DNA of 64,000 nucleotides from Fidelibacterota bacterium (GCA_016845785.1 JAERSH010000018.1:43305-107304), one strand, 5' to 3'; positions 10,080 to 18,827 are shown, counted from the stretch's first letter. Numbers and translations are program-made. The notes: generated by a model not told the origin, from the letters alone.

Positions 10080-12293
10080 ATGTCACTCTTTAACAGAGCT
10101 GAAGTCATCGATGCCAATTTCACATCATTCGTGAAAGCAGGCAAACTTCCCCCAGCCCGGACGAACCTACTCCTGTCCCAAACCAATATAAAAACGGCGG
10201 AACTCATTTCCATTTTTGAATCCCAAGTGCTGAGCCGTCACATGGATCTGAAAGCGCGACTCCTGAAAGATGAAGGAAAATGCTTCTATACCATCGGCAG
10301 TTCCGGCCATGAAGGAAACGCGGTGTTTGGGCATGTTTTCCCTTACACGGATATGGCCTTTCTCCATTATCGCAGCGGACCGTTTTTCATTCAGCGATCC
10401 AAACAAGTCCCCGGGAGCACGCCTATTTATGATATGGCCCTGTCTTTCATGGCATCGTCGGAAGATCCCATCAGTGGCGGTCGCCATAAAGTGTTGGGGA
10501 GTAAAGCATTAAACATCCCACCCCAGACAAGCACCATTGCCAGTCATTTGCCAAAAGCGGTGGGCACAGCTTTTTCCATCGATCGTGCAAAAGATCTGGA
10601 TATTCAAGATCGGGAGCTGAAGGGAAACAGCATTGTACTCTGCAGTTTTGGGGATGCCAGTGCCAACCACGCCACTGCATTGAGTGCTTTCAATACGGCC
10701 AGTTGGGTCACAGCCCAAGGTGGTCATGTGCCCATTATTTTTATTTGTGAAGACAATGGCACGGGCATTTCCGTCCCCACCGATGACAAATGGATCGAGC
10801 AAAATTTCAACAATCGCCGTGGATTGGATTACATCCAAACTGATGGACTGCATCTTATTGATCTTATGATCAAATCTCGAAGAGCCGATCACGATTGCAG
10901 GATCAACCGGTCGCCCATTTTTCTCCATATGAAAACGGTGCGACTCATGGGCCACGCCGGCTCTGATGTAGAAGTGGGATACAAAACACTCTCCGACATT
11001 GAAGAGACGGAATTCAACGATCCACTCTTGCATTCGGCTCGGATTCTCATGGAAAATCAATGTCTGTCTGCAGATGAAATTTTATCACTGTATGAATCTG
11101 CACGGGAACAAGTGAACCATATTTTTGATGCAGCGACATTACGGCCAAAACTGGAAACAGCCGATGAAGTGATGGCATCCATCACTGCCAGTGATTCAAA
11201 TCGAACCGCACCTAAACATCCCACAAAAAAAGCACGGGAATCCCTTTTTGGAAAAGAATTCAAACGGATGGATCAGCCCCAGCACATGGCAAAACTCATC
11301 AATTATGCCTTGTCCGACATTATGCTCCGATACGACAATACATTGGTTTACGGCGAAGACGTGGCCCAAAAGGGTGGTGTCTATCATGTGACGGCAGACC
11401 TGTATAAACAATTCGGAATTCGCCGTGTGTTTAACAGTCCCTTGGATGAAACGTCTATCATCGGGTTTGGGGTCGGTTTTGGCCATAATGGATTTGTTCC
11501 TATTCCGGAGATCCAGTTCTTGGCCTATCTCCACAATGCAGAAGATCAACTTCGTGGAGAAGCGGCAACATTACCTTTTTTCAGTGAAGGACAATTCACC
11601 AATCCCATGGTGCTTCGTGTGCCGGGGCTCGCCTATCAAAAAGGCTTCGGTGGCCATTACCATAATGACAATTCACTGGCGATTTTTCGGGATATTCCCG
11701 GTGTGGTTTTAGCCGTCCCATCCAATGGTGCCGATGCAGTGAAGATGCTCCGGACTGCCGTAAGAGAAGCACATGAAAACGGTCGCGTGGTTGTTTTCGT
11801 GGAGCCCATCGCTTTATACATGACAAAAGATCTCCACGAGCCCAAAGACGGACAATGGAATTTCAAATATCCGGCTGTGAAGGATGAGATTCCTGTGGGA
11901 GAGTTTGGGGAGTACGGGAAAGGGAAAGCACTCACTATTATCACCTATGGGAATGGGTTGTACTTGTCACTCCAAGCTCGAAAGGAGATCGAGAAAAACC
12001 TGAAGAAAAAGATCAAAGTGATCGATCTGCGGTGGCTGTCGGATATCAATATACCCAAGATTTTGAAAGCAATTGGCACGTGTGAAAATGTCCTGATCGT
12101 GGATGAATGCCGCCGTACCGGTTGTCATGGAGAAGGACTCTTGTCCCGATTGGTGAGTGAATCTAAAAAGCCATTAAACGTAAGGCTTCATGCTGCAGAA
12201 GATAGTTTTATCTCATTGGGCGTGGCGGCTACGGCTACACTCCCCAGTAAAGAATCCATCATCGAAAATGCACTGGAGATGGTGAATGCCTAA
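10080..12293 (+). CDS. 2-oxoacid dehydrogenase E1 component, alpha-beta fusion (branched-chain type)
   Basis: The 737-residue protein fuses the two E1 subunits that are separate in most bacteria. The alpha half (about 1-370) has GSSGHEGNAV, the ISGGRHKVLG loop and the thiamine-diphosphate motif starting GDASANHATAL with N further on. The beta half (about 390-737) has VYGEDVAQKGGVYHVT, PLDETSIIGFGVG and the final EDSFISLG. E1 decarboxylates 2-oxo acids and acylates the lipoyl E2. Similarity to the 3-methyl-2-oxobutanoate class is stronger than to pyruvate E1, so branched-chain substrates are inferred. No E2 or E3 gene is in the window. It overlaps the acyltransferase gene by 8 bases. Confidence 0.85.
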   Translation: MSLFNRAEVIDANFTSFVKAGKLPPARTNLLLSQTNIKTAELISIFESQVLSRHMDLKARLLKDEGKCFYTIGSSGHEGNAVFGHVFPYTDMAFLHYRSGPFFIQRSKQVPGSTPIYDMALSFMASSEDPISGGRHKVLGSKALNIPPQTSTIASHLPKAVGTAFSIDRAKDLDIQDRELKGNSIVLCSFGDASANHATALSAFNTASWVTAQGGHVPIIFICEDNGTGISVPTDDKWIEQNFNNRRGLDYIQTDGLHLIDLMIKSRRADHDCRINRSPIFLHMKTVRLMGHAGSDVEVGYKTLSDIEETEFNDPLLHSARILMENQCLSADEILSLYESAREQVNHIFDAATLRPKLETADEVMASITASDSNRTAPKHPTKKARESLFGKEFKRMDQPQHMAKLINYALSDIMLRYDNTLVYGEDVAQKGGVYHVTADLYKQFGIRRVFNSPLDETSIIGFGVGFGHNGFVPIPEIQFLAYLHNAEDQLRGEAATLPFFSEGQFTNPMVLRVPGLAYQKGFGGHYHNDNSLAIFRDIPGVVLAVPSNGADAVKMLRTAVREAHENGRVVVFVEPIALYMTKDLHEPKDGQWNFKYPAVKDEIPVGEFGEYGKGKALTIITYGNGLYLSLQARKEIEKNLKKKIKVIDLRWLSDINIPKILKAIGTCENVLIVDECRRTGCHGEGLLSRLVSESKKPLNVRLHAAEDSFISLGVAATATLPSKESIIENALEMVNA

Positions 12294-13299
12294 ACAACGC
12301 ATCGTTGTCATTTGCCCCGGGCGGGGGACCTACACCCGCGAAACTTCCGGTTATCTCAAAACTCACGGTACACCGGCCCAAGACCAAATCAAATGGATGG
12401 ATGCCCAACGCAAATCCGCAGGACTTCCCAAGCTCACTGAATTAGACACACAACCATTTAAAGCGAAAATCCACATGGCAGGGGAACATGCGTCACCGCT
12501 CATTTATGCCTGCAGTTTATCAGACTTTCTTTCTATCGATCAGAACAAATACGAGATCGTCGCCATCACGGGGAATTCCATGGGGTGGTATATCGCCCTT
12601 GCTTTGGGCGGCGCACTGACTCATGAAAATGCTTACAATCTGATTGACACCATGGGCGCCATGATGAAAGACGGTGTCATCGACGGACAGATAATATATC
12701 CCATCATGGATGAAAATTGGCAAGTGGACGAAAACAGAAAAGAACTGGTTTTGACAGAGATAGAAAATGCTGGTGCTCATGTATCTATTCACCTTGGGGG
12801 ATATTTGGTCATCGGCGGCGAACAAAGTGCATTAGACACCTTGCTGAAAAAATTACCCACAGACGATAAGTATCCGTTTCAACTTCCATTTCATGCTGCC
12901 TTTCATACGCCACTTATGAAAGAAGTATCAACAAAAGGAAAATCGGAATTACCGTCATCTTTATTCCAAAAACCGATGATACCATTGGTGGACGGGCGGG
13001 GGCAGATTTGGTCACCTTTTTCCACGGACCTGGTAGAATTACATGAGTATACATTGGGATATCAGGTAATGAAACCTTACGATTTTTCATCAGCGGTTAC
13101 AGTTGCCATGAAAGAATTTTGTCCCGATAAATTGGTGTTGTTAGGCCCCGGGAATACTTTGGGGGGATCCATCGGGCAGATCATGATCCAGAACAATTGG
13201 TTAGATGTAGATTCCAAATCCGCATTTTCAAAACAGCAGCAATCCGACCCTTATCTAATCTCAATGGGGATTGAGGAACAGCGAGGATTAGTTGTCTAA
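12286..13299 (+). CDS. FabD-like acyltransferase with altered substrate-binding residue
   Basis: The 337-residue protein has the malonyl-CoA:ACP transacylase fold: an opening CPGRGTY loop, the nucleophile elbow GNSMG with Ser98, and the catalytic histidine at about 207 (AFHTPLMK). The FabD motif RGKFMQ, whose arginine salt-bridges the malonyl carboxylate, aligns with TMGAMMK at 122-128, so that arginine is replaced by Met123. I infer a non-malonyl acyl substrate, as in starter-unit transferases. The start overlaps the E1 stop by 8 bases, which suggests translational coupling and a shared acyl substrate. Confidence 0.75.
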   Translation: MPKQRIVVICPGRGTYTRETSGYLKTHGTPAQDQIKWMDAQRKSAGLPKLTELDTQPFKAKIHMAGEHASPLIYACSLSDFLSIDQNKYEIVAITGNSMGWYIALALGGALTHENAYNLIDTMGAMMKDGVIDGQIIYPIMDENWQVDENRKELVLTEIENAGAHVSIHLGGYLVIGGEQSALDTLLKKLPTDDKYPFQLPFHAAFHTPLMKEVSTKGKSELPSSLFQKPMIPLVDGRGQIWSPFSTDLVELHEYTLGYQVMKPYDFSSAVTVAMKEFCPDKLVLLGPGNTLGGSIGQIMIQNNWLDVDSKSAFSKQQQSDPYLISMGIEEQRGLVV

Positions 13300-13310
13300 T
13301 TATAAAAAAA

Positions 13311-13346
13311 TATCTTTCCGTGCATTTCGTGTGTTTCGTAGTCCTA
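13311..13346. repeat. Short TTCGTG-type intergenic repeat
   Basis: The stretch CCGTGCATTTCGTG then TGTTTCGTAG consists of degenerate tandem TTTCGTG units, the third different dispersed repeat type in 4 kb. It lies between the acyltransferase gene and the next gene. Confidence 0.4.
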
Positions 13347-13393
13347 AATAGAAAAGAACACCGTAATTTCCACACCAATTTTAAAGGAAAACC

Positions 13394-14566
13394 ATGAAAC
13401 AGCTTGGCCCCGACTTTTACAATATAACTGACCTTCTCACCGAAGAAGAGTTGCTGATCCAGCAAACAGCTTACGATTTCGTGAAAGCTGAATTTATGCC
13501 CGTCATTAATGAACATTATGAGAAGGGCACCTTCCCCATGGAACTGGTCCCCAAACTGGGTGAACTGGGATTCATGGGATCATCCTTGCCGGAAGAGAGT
13601 GGTGGCGCCGGCGTGAGCAACGTAGCATATGGTCTTATTTTACATGAGTTAGAACGTGGCGATTCAGGACTTCGATCTTTTGCAAGTGTTCAGGGGGCTT
13701 TGGTCATGTATCCAATTCATGCTTATGGTTCGGATGAACAAAAAGCCAAGTGGCTCCCCGGATTGGGCTCCGGTGAAAAGATAGGCTGTTTCGGACTTAC
13801 GGAGCCGAACTTCGGCTCCAACCCCGGCGGTATGGCCACACGCTGCAAACGAGACGGCGATGACTGGGTTATTAACGGAAATAAAATGTGGATCACCAAT
13901 GGCACACTTGCAGATGTAGCCGTGGTTTGGGCTCGGGATGAAGAAGGAATCGTCCGTGGTTTTTTATTAGAAAAAGGGATGGACAGTTTCACATCTAGCG
14001 ATATTCACGGAAAATTGAGTTTGAGAGCATCAGTTACATCCGAACTTTCTATGGCCAATGTAAGAGTACCCGATTCGGCGCGGCTCCCGAATATTGAAGG
14101 GTTGAAAGGACCCTTGGGTTGTCTGACTCAAGCACGGTACGGCATCTCTTGGGGAATGATCGGTGCAGCGGTGGACTGCTACAACACAGCACTAGATTAT
14201 GCCAAAGAGCGGAAACAATTCTCCAAGCCCATCGGTGGATATCAACTGACCCAGAAAAAATTAGCGGATATGGTAACACGCATCACCGAAGCACAGCTAT
14301 TGTGTTATCGCTTGGGACGATTAAAAGATGAAGGCACCATGACTTTTCAGCAAGTATCCATGGCGAAGCGGAATAATTGTGAAATGGCGAGAGATATCGC
14401 CCGCATGAGCCGTGAAATGTTAGGGGCCAACGGCGTCACGGAAGATTATTCGCCTATGCGACACATGGCCAATATTGAGTCCGTTTATACTTACGAAGGA
14501 ACCCACGAGATGCATACCCTGATCTTGGGTCAGGATGTAACGGGTTTGGCCGCCTACGACTCATAA
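13394..14566 (+). CDS. gcdH: Glutaryl-CoA dehydrogenase-type acyl-CoA dehydrogenase
   Basis: The 390-residue flavoprotein has the FAD-binding GLTEPNFGSNPGGM and WITNG motifs and the catalytic glutamate Glu368 in YTYEGTHEMHTLILGQ. The LRSFASVQGALVMYPI block, with its arginine and serine, is characteristic of glutaryl-CoA dehydrogenase rather than butyryl- or isovaleryl-CoA dehydrogenases. It would oxidise and decarboxylate glutaryl-CoA to crotonyl-CoA in lysine/tryptophan breakdown and pass electrons to the ETF encoded at 44.5-46.3 kb. An AAAGGA site precedes the ATG, and a strong terminator follows. Confidence 0.88.
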   Translation: MKQLGPDFYNITDLLTEEELLIQQTAYDFVKAEFMPVINEHYEKGTFPMELVPKLGELGFMGSSLPEESGGAGVSNVAYGLILHELERGDSGLRSFASVQGALVMYPIHAYGSDEQKAKWLPGLGSGEKIGCFGLTEPNFGSNPGGMATRCKRDGDDWVINGNKMWITNGTLADVAVVWARDEEGIVRGFLLEKGMDSFTSSDIHGKLSLRASVTSELSMANVRVPDSARLPNIEGLKGPLGCLTQARYGISWGMIGAAVDCYNTALDYAKERKQFSKPIGGYQLTQKKLADMVTRITEAQLLCYRLGRLKDEGTMTFQQVSMAKRNNCEMARDIARMSREMLGANGVTEDYSPMRHMANIESVYTYEGTHEMHTLILGQDVTGLAAYDS

Positions 14567-14587
14567 AAAATAAATTCGCCCCAAATA

Positions 14588-14617
14588 AAAAAGCCCTGCA
14601 AATACAGGGCTTTTTTT
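14588..14617 (+). terminator. Rho-independent terminator after gcdH
   Basis: AAAAAGCCCTG (14588-14598) pairs with CAGGGCTTTTT (14605-14615) around a 6-base loop, with T-runs on both strands. It can serve both gcdH and the convergent small membrane protein gene. Confidence 0.9.
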
Positions 14618-14651
14618 ATATAATGTAAATGATAAATGCTGGTGAGTAACT

Positions 14652-15011
14652 TTAATCAGAATTCCAATTCATAATGCCAGTTAATGCTGGTAATGACCAT
14701 AGTGTAAGTGGTAACAAACCACTCGGCATTTCCGCTACTGGAACTCCATAAAGTTCAAGTTTCATTATAAATCCAATAATAAACCAAATTACCATGGGAG
14801 CACATAAAACTACTGCTAATCGAGCTTGAGTTTGACCTTCAGTCATAAATGCTACATAAAGTAGATATATGGAAACAATTCCCAAATAGAGGAATATTGA
14901 GAGATTCTCCATACTTCCGCCATTTGTTATGTAGCCACCAATTACTCCCATAAATAGATGCATTAATGCAAGAATTATAAGCCAAATTTTTGGTTTCATT
15001 ATTTTATTCAT
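14652..15011 (-). CDS. Small membrane protein (four helices) under the shared leader
   Basis: The 119-residue product has four hydrophobic segments (about 8-27, 39-56, 64-86 and 98-114) and little else. I recognise no named family. A strong AAAAGGAGAAG site lies before the ATG. Its upstream region is one of four near-identical leaders in this region (see 15012-15102), which ties it to genes at 18828, 19459 and 20406. Function unknown; shared control suggests an envelope-related condition-specific role. Confidence 0.65.
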   Translation of the reverse strand: MNKIMKPKIWLIILALMHLFMGVIGGYITNGGSMENLSIFLYLGIVSIYLLYVAFMTEGQTQARLAVVLCAPMVIWFIIGFIMKLELYGVPVAEMPSGLLPLTLWSLPALTGIMNWNSD

Positions 15012-15102
15012 TTTCTTCTCCTTTTGGTTTGATTATCCCTTCATGGGATGGATAAATATAGAATTTTTCAAAAAAAAAAAAAAATAGCATTTTGATTGGC
15101 AA
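15012..15102 (-). promoter_or_regulatory. Shared leader copy A (15-T tract, TATATT box, hairpin, SD)
   Basis: On the minus strand the order is ATCAAAATGCTA, a run of 15 T, GAAAAATTC, a TATATT box, the hairpin ATCCCATGAAGGGAT, AATCAAACC and AAAAGGAG. The same order occurs at copies B (19224), C (20188) and D (20775 plus 21909). The hairpin and TATATT box look like a -10 region and an RNA element placed before the ribosome-binding site. Confidence 0.65.
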
Positions 15103-15200
15103 GAAAACCAAAGGGAAACCACTAAAGCAGTTTACGGGTAAGAAGTTGGTCTTTCATAGGCGAGCAATGAAAAGGGATTGCGTCCTACGGTTTGTAAACT

Positions 15201-16394
15201 TTATTTGATCGGATTCAAGTCAAGGACATTTTCATAGGTTAAAAGTTTGAGTGGTATTTCGGGATATTTATTTCTAAAAAAATCATATTTATAAGATTTA
15301 AATAATTTGTCTGAAAATTTTACTTCGAACGCATTCTTTTCCTGAATGATAAAATCAACTTCCTGCTTTTTTTGGGTACGCCAGTATTTCATATCCCAAT
15401 CGCTATCAAAATGATCGGCAAAAAGTCGGTACACATAGTTCTCTAAAAGTTCTCCACGGTCTTCTCTGATTAAAATGGGATCAAAATTTCCCATGAAAAA
15501 GTTGCGTAATCCTAAATCCTGGAAATAAGCTTTTTTCATTTTTCTTAATTCGGTCACTGCTGATTTATAAAAGGGATTGATTAATCCAATATGAAATGAT
15601 TTCTGCATTACGTAGAGATAGGCAGAAACGGTATCAGAGCTAATTTTAAGTGCGTTTCCTATAGCATTAACATTCATCAATTTTCCTGAATTCCTGGAAA
15701 TAATAGATAAAATTTGCAGGTATGCTTTCGGGAGTTGCACCGATGCTTCCGTAATATCTTTTTTGATATATGCGGTAGCAATTTCTTTAAGTTTTGCCTT
15801 TTTTTGATTCAGAGTATGTGCCAAAACAACATCCGGATAACCACCGTATATAAGATATTCATCTAAAAGCGTTTTTAAATCATTAGTGAAGGATTTGGGA
15901 ATTTCATGGGTATGGACGTATCGCGCCATTTCATCATAACCTTTGAAAATCAAAAATTCATTGAAGCTCATAGTCGGTAATTGAAAAATTCTTTTTCTCC
16001 CGGCCAATGAATCTTTGAATTTTTTATCAATATAAAATCCGGATGATCCGCTTACTATTAGTTTCATTTTTTCGTGATATAAATCGAACAAATGTTTGAG
16101 AAAATTTGATGGATCTTCTAAATATTGAATTTCATCTATCAGGAAAATATGTCGCTCACCTACAGGTATAGGCGGTGAAAAACGGAAAAGATTTGGTGGG
16201 TATTCATTGAGTTCAGAGAGTATCCGTTTATCTTCAAGTGAGAGCATCGTTGTTGCCTGGCCATTTTGTTCCAACGCCTGTTGGATTTGGTGTAGCAAAG
16301 TAGTTTTACCCGTTTGTTGCGCACCTTGAATTAAAGTAATCTCTTTTTCACGCGAATGTTCTAATATATCATTGAACAATAATCGTTTTTTCAT
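15201..16394 (-). CDS. AAA ATPase with DUF4143 C-terminal domain
   Basis: The 397-residue protein has a Walker A GAQQTGKT at residues 24-31, a Walker B IFLIDE at 83-88 and the arginine-rich AGRKR after it, followed by a winged-helix-like middle and a DUF4143 domain. Near the C-terminus EVDFII...AFEVKF (345-360) resembles the PD-(D/E)xK nuclease core. The AAA_14/DUF4143 family is abundant in bacteria and archaea but its function is not established. The gene is alone on its strand, with two sets of operator-like repeats in the 350 bases upstream, and is lower in GC than its neighbours, consistent with horizontal transfer. Confidence 0.85.
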   Translation of the reverse strand: MKKRLLFNDILEHSREKEITLIQGAQQTGKTTLLHQIQQALEQNGQATTMLSLEDKRILSELNEYPPNLFRFSPPIPVGERHIFLIDEIQYLEDPSNFLKHLFDLYHEKMKLIVSGSSGFYIDKKFKDSLAGRKRIFQLPTMSFNEFLIFKGYDEMARYVHTHEIPKSFTNDLKTLLDEYLIYGGYPDVVLAHTLNQKKAKLKEIATAYIKKDITEASVQLPKAYLQILSIISRNSGKLMNVNAIGNALKISSDTVSAYLYVMQKSFHIGLINPFYKSAVTELRKMKKAYFQDLGLRNFFMGNFDPILIREDRGELLENYVYRLFADHFDSDWDMKYWRTQKKQEVDFIIQEKNAFEVKFSDKLFKSYKYDFFRNKYPEIPLKLLTYENVLDLNPIK

Positions 16395-16415
16395 GGTATT
16401 CCCCTAAATAGAAAT

Positions 16416-16492
16416 GGAATAATATTCTAATAAAATTACTAAAAAATGGAATAATATTCCAATTATAATAATAAATAATAGAAAATTATTCC
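16416..16492. promoter_or_regulatory. Palindromic GGAATAATATTCC operator-like sites
   Basis: A perfect 13-base palindrome GGAATAATATTCC lies at 16448-16460, a 12/13 copy at 16416-16428, and a degenerate copy GAAAATTATTCC at 16481-16492. They are spaced 32-33 bases apart (about three helical turns) and directly abut the start of the AAA/DUF4143 gene at 16394, so an autoregulatory operator is the simplest reading. Confidence 0.5.
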
Positions 16493-16570
16493 AACTATTA
16501 AAAAGTTTCCCTAAAAAGTGTATATAATGATTCAATTTATCCCCTAAAAATTGTCAATATGTGTGACGTA

Positions 16571-16664
16571 TAGCTCACAAAAAGGGAAAATGTAGCTCAT
16601 AATACAACTAAAATGAGATACAAATAGATTAGTGGTGAGCTACAATACAAAGAATGATGAGCTA
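16571..16664. promoter_or_regulatory. Phased array of five TAGCTCA/TGAGCTA heptamers
   Basis: TAGCTCA occurs at 16571 and 16593, then the inverse at 16614 (TGAGATA, one change), 16636 and 16658 (TGAGCTA). Start-to-start spacing is 22, 21, 22 and 22 bases, about two helical turns, with a switch of orientation in the middle. Units 2-3 and 4-5 also share AATACAA spacers. The array fills the gap between the Crp/Fnr gene and the AAA/DUF4143 gene. No promoter or ORF explains the regularity. Confidence 0.5.
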
Positions 16665-16746
16665 TATCGGTCAGCAAGAAACGGGGATAGCGGCCTACGA
16701 TTCTTAATTTGTGTTATCCTTACAAAGGTTTTGAACCTTGGTAAGG

Positions 16747-17364
16747 TTAAACCAAAATCTTAATCAAACCCCGTTTCAATTCTACTTGACCATCTTTTTC
16801 CATCTTCTTTAGGATTCTGGACACCACCACTCGCGCTGTGCCTAATTCGTTGGCCAATCCTTGATGGGTGATGCGTAAAGTGGATGCATTCGTTCGTTCT
16901 TTATATTGAGACAAATAATGGGCCAGCCGCACATCCACGGATTGAAAGCTCAAATCTTCCATGGCATTCATGAGTTCTGTGTATCGGTTCATAAAAGTCT
17001 GGATGATAAAACTATTCCAACTGTCGAATTTGATCTGCCATTCCCGCACCTTATCAATGGGTATCATATACATTTCCGAGTCCGACTCAGTCACCGCATT
17101 CACTTGGCTTTTCATATCACCAAAACTGGCCACGAGACTCATCATACAGGTTTCCCCAGGGGATATATAATAAACGAGAATTTCCCGATCCAAATCGAAG
17201 TCCTGCCGAAAAACGCGAATCGATCCTTTTGTGAGTAGGGGAATGACCTTCATGTATTTCCCTTGTTCCGCCAGAATTGTATCTTTCGGGACGGGGGCCA
17301 ATTCAGCGGAACGATTTAGCTCCGCCATGAATGTTTTCTCAAATGGATAGAATGCCTTGCTCAT
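16747..17364 (-). CDS. Crp/Fnr family transcriptional regulator
   Basis: The 205-residue protein has an N-terminal cyclic-nucleotide-binding-like beta barrel (about 15-110, with KGSIRVFRQD and PGETCMM) and a C-terminal helix-turn-helix (about 150-205, with THQGLANELGTARVVVSRILKKME). It has only one cysteine, so the Fnr iron-sulfur ligands are absent, and the cAMP-binding residues are not clearly conserved; the effector is unknown. It is the last gene of an operon, its ATG overlapping the hydrolase stop by 4 bases. It is a candidate regulator of the shared leaders nearby, but I see no evidence of binding. Confidence 0.88.
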   Translation of the reverse strand: MSKAFYPFEKTFMAELNRSAELAPVPKDTILAEQGKYMKVIPLLTKGSIRVFRQDFDLDREILVYYISPGETCMMSLVASFGDMKSQVNAVTESDSEMYMIPIDKVREWQIKFDSWNSFIIQTFMNRYTELMNAMEDLSFQSVDVRLAHYLSQYKERTNASTLRITHQGLANELGTARVVVSRILKKMEKDGQVELKRGLIKILV

Positions 17365-18359
17365 GAGTTGGAATTTATTCTGAATATGTCTTGAAAAAAC
17401 TTTAAATAAACGGGAAAAACATCATTATATACACCGGGATAATAGGTATTTGACGGATGCTGATATTGATTTTTATCTCTCTCAAAACTCTTGGGATTGA
17501 CCATCGGAATGGCCGACATGTGTTCACCTTCATATGTATATATTGAGATAGCATCGTTAGGATGTTTTTGATATAACGTATCAATTGCTTCATACGATGA
17601 TCCCAAAAAGCGATCTAATGTGCCTTGAGAGATGAGCGTGGGTGTTTTAATATCTCTTAATTCCTTTTTGACTCGGCCAGACAAAATAAGCGCAATTACA
17701 TTCAAAATACTTCTTGCCGAGACTTTATTTCCCCATCCACCCAGTGGTTCATCGGGGATAACCGGCCAAAAACAAAAGCTGTCCGGAAGATAGCATGTAG
17801 ATTCTTTTGGATGCTCCTGATATGCTTTGATAAAATTATTCCGGGTAATGAGATCTTTGATCGCATTCAATAAAATAAATCGTGTAAAGGATAAAGGCCA
17901 TTTCGGTAATTCAAAACATGCTGGACTTTGTGAATAGACACATTGAACAGGATGACCGACATTTTCCAACTTTTTAGCGGCCATCATAGTTAAGGTCGCT
18001 GCCATGGATTCGCCAAATAATCCGATCTTTTCCGCGTCTAATTTATCATGACTTCTTGCGTAGGTCACTGCAGAGATAAAATCTTCAATCTGACCATTTG
18101 GCGAAATATATCCTTTGGGTTTTCCGATGATGTTTTCAGAATCGCCTGATCCCCTATAGTCAATTAAGAGTGCACCGATCCCATTTTCAGCTAAATCATT
18201 CCCAATGACTTGAAAACCAAAATCCTTTTGTGCTGCAGTTCCATGGCCACATATGACCAATGGACATAGCGTGTCACTTTGTGGAAGGAATAACCATCCT
18301 GATATCTTTGAGCCGTGGGAATCAAAATGGACATTTTCAAACTGGATAGAATCACTCAT
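17361..18359 (-). CDS. Alpha/beta hydrolase
   Basis: The 332-residue protein has the alpha/beta hydrolase layout: CGHGTAAQ oxyanion region at about residue 37, IDYRGSGDS, the nucleophile elbow GESMAA at about 115, an acidic residue in TLDRF and a histidine in EGEHMS. There is no signal peptide, so it is probably cytoplasmic. Substrate cannot be told; esterase or dienelactone-hydrolase-like activity is possible. It lies between the DUF2892 gene (3-base gap) and the Crp/Fnr gene (4-base overlap). Confidence 0.8.
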   Translation of the reverse strand: MSDSIQFENVHFDSHGSKISGWLFLPQSDTLCPLVICGHGTAAQKDFGFQVIGNDLAENGIGALLIDYRGSGDSENIIGKPKGYISPNGQIEDFISAVTYARSHDKLDAEKIGLFGESMAATLTMMAAKKLENVGHPVQCVYSQSPACFELPKWPLSFTRFILLNAIKDLITRNNFIKAYQEHPKESTCYLPDSFCFWPVIPDEPLGGWGNKVSARSILNVIALILSGRVKKELRDIKTPTLISQGTLDRFLGSSYEAIDTLYQKHPNDAISIYTYEGEHMSAIPMVNPKSFERDKNQYQHPSNTYYPGVYNDVFPVYLKFFQDIFRINSNS

Positions 18360-18362
18360 ATT

Positions 18363-18575
18363 TCAACTAAAATTCTGTACCGGTTCTGTATCGGGCATAA
18401 GTTTATTCAGAATGAAATACACAGGGCAGAATTTAGTGAACGGACTCAATATCTGTAACACAGCCACAGCCCCGGCGAGATAGACCCATTCAATGCCGAC
18501 TTGTAATGTGAGTACAACGCTTGTGCCGTAAAGTAATCCGACGATGCCGTCATGGGCTCTGATTTTTGCTTTCAT
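18363..18575 (-). CDS. DUF2892 (YgaP-like transmembrane domain) protein
   Basis: The 70-residue product has two hydrophobic segments, with HDGIVGLLYG at the start and the family-typical FTKFCPVYFILNKL near the end. DUF2892 proteins are small inner-membrane proteins, often next to rhodaneses and Crp/Fnr regulators; their role is not established. It begins the three-gene operon with the hydrolase and the regulator. Confidence 0.8.
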   Translation of the reverse strand: MKAKIRAHDGIVGLLYGTSVVLTLQVGIEWVYLAGAVAVLQILSPFTKFCPVYFILNKLMPDTEPVQNFS

Positions 18576-18674
18576 GGTTTTCTTCCTTTATTTAATGAAT
18601 GAACACAGGAAGTGTAAGCTGGAAGAAAGGAGAAGAACGGTAACTTTTGTTACAGTTCAGGAATATTTTGTGTA

Positions 18675-18702
18675 GTAGAGACGTAGCATGCTACGTCTCT
18701 AC
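18675..18702. repeat. 28-bp perfect palindrome (GTAGAGACGTAGCA half-site), copy 1
   Basis: The half GTAGAGACGTAGCA is followed directly by its exact reverse complement. The identical palindrome recurs at 19383-19410 and 22012-22039. It belongs to the widespread TAGAGACG-type miniature palindromic repeats. Confidence 0.85.
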
Positions 18703-18718
18703 ATTAATGGTTTAGGGA

Positions 18719-18814
18719 AACCACTAAAGTGGTTCGGGGTTCGTAGATTTAAATAACCCCCGGCTTAAGCCGGGGGTTATAGCAAAATGGAAAGTATGAA
18801 CCGCTTCAGCGGTT
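18719..18814. repeat. Three-hairpin repeat block downstream of the 18828 gene
   Basis: Three consecutive hairpins occur: AACCACtaaaGTGGTT (18719-18734), a 26-base perfect palindrome with half TAACCCCCGGCTT (18754-18779), and AACCGCttcaGCGGTT (18799-18814). The same block recurs at 20294-20392, also immediately 3' of a small membrane protein gene, and a decayed trace is at 15112-15130. The GC-rich central palindrome could terminate transcription. Confidence 0.8.
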
Positions 18815-18827
18815 TAAAGAAATGTGC

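Noticed and set aside
16571..16664. CRISPR-like array
   Set aside because: The repeated unit is only 7 bases, changes orientation, and spacing is 21-22 bases; no cas gene is near. It fits a regulatory array.
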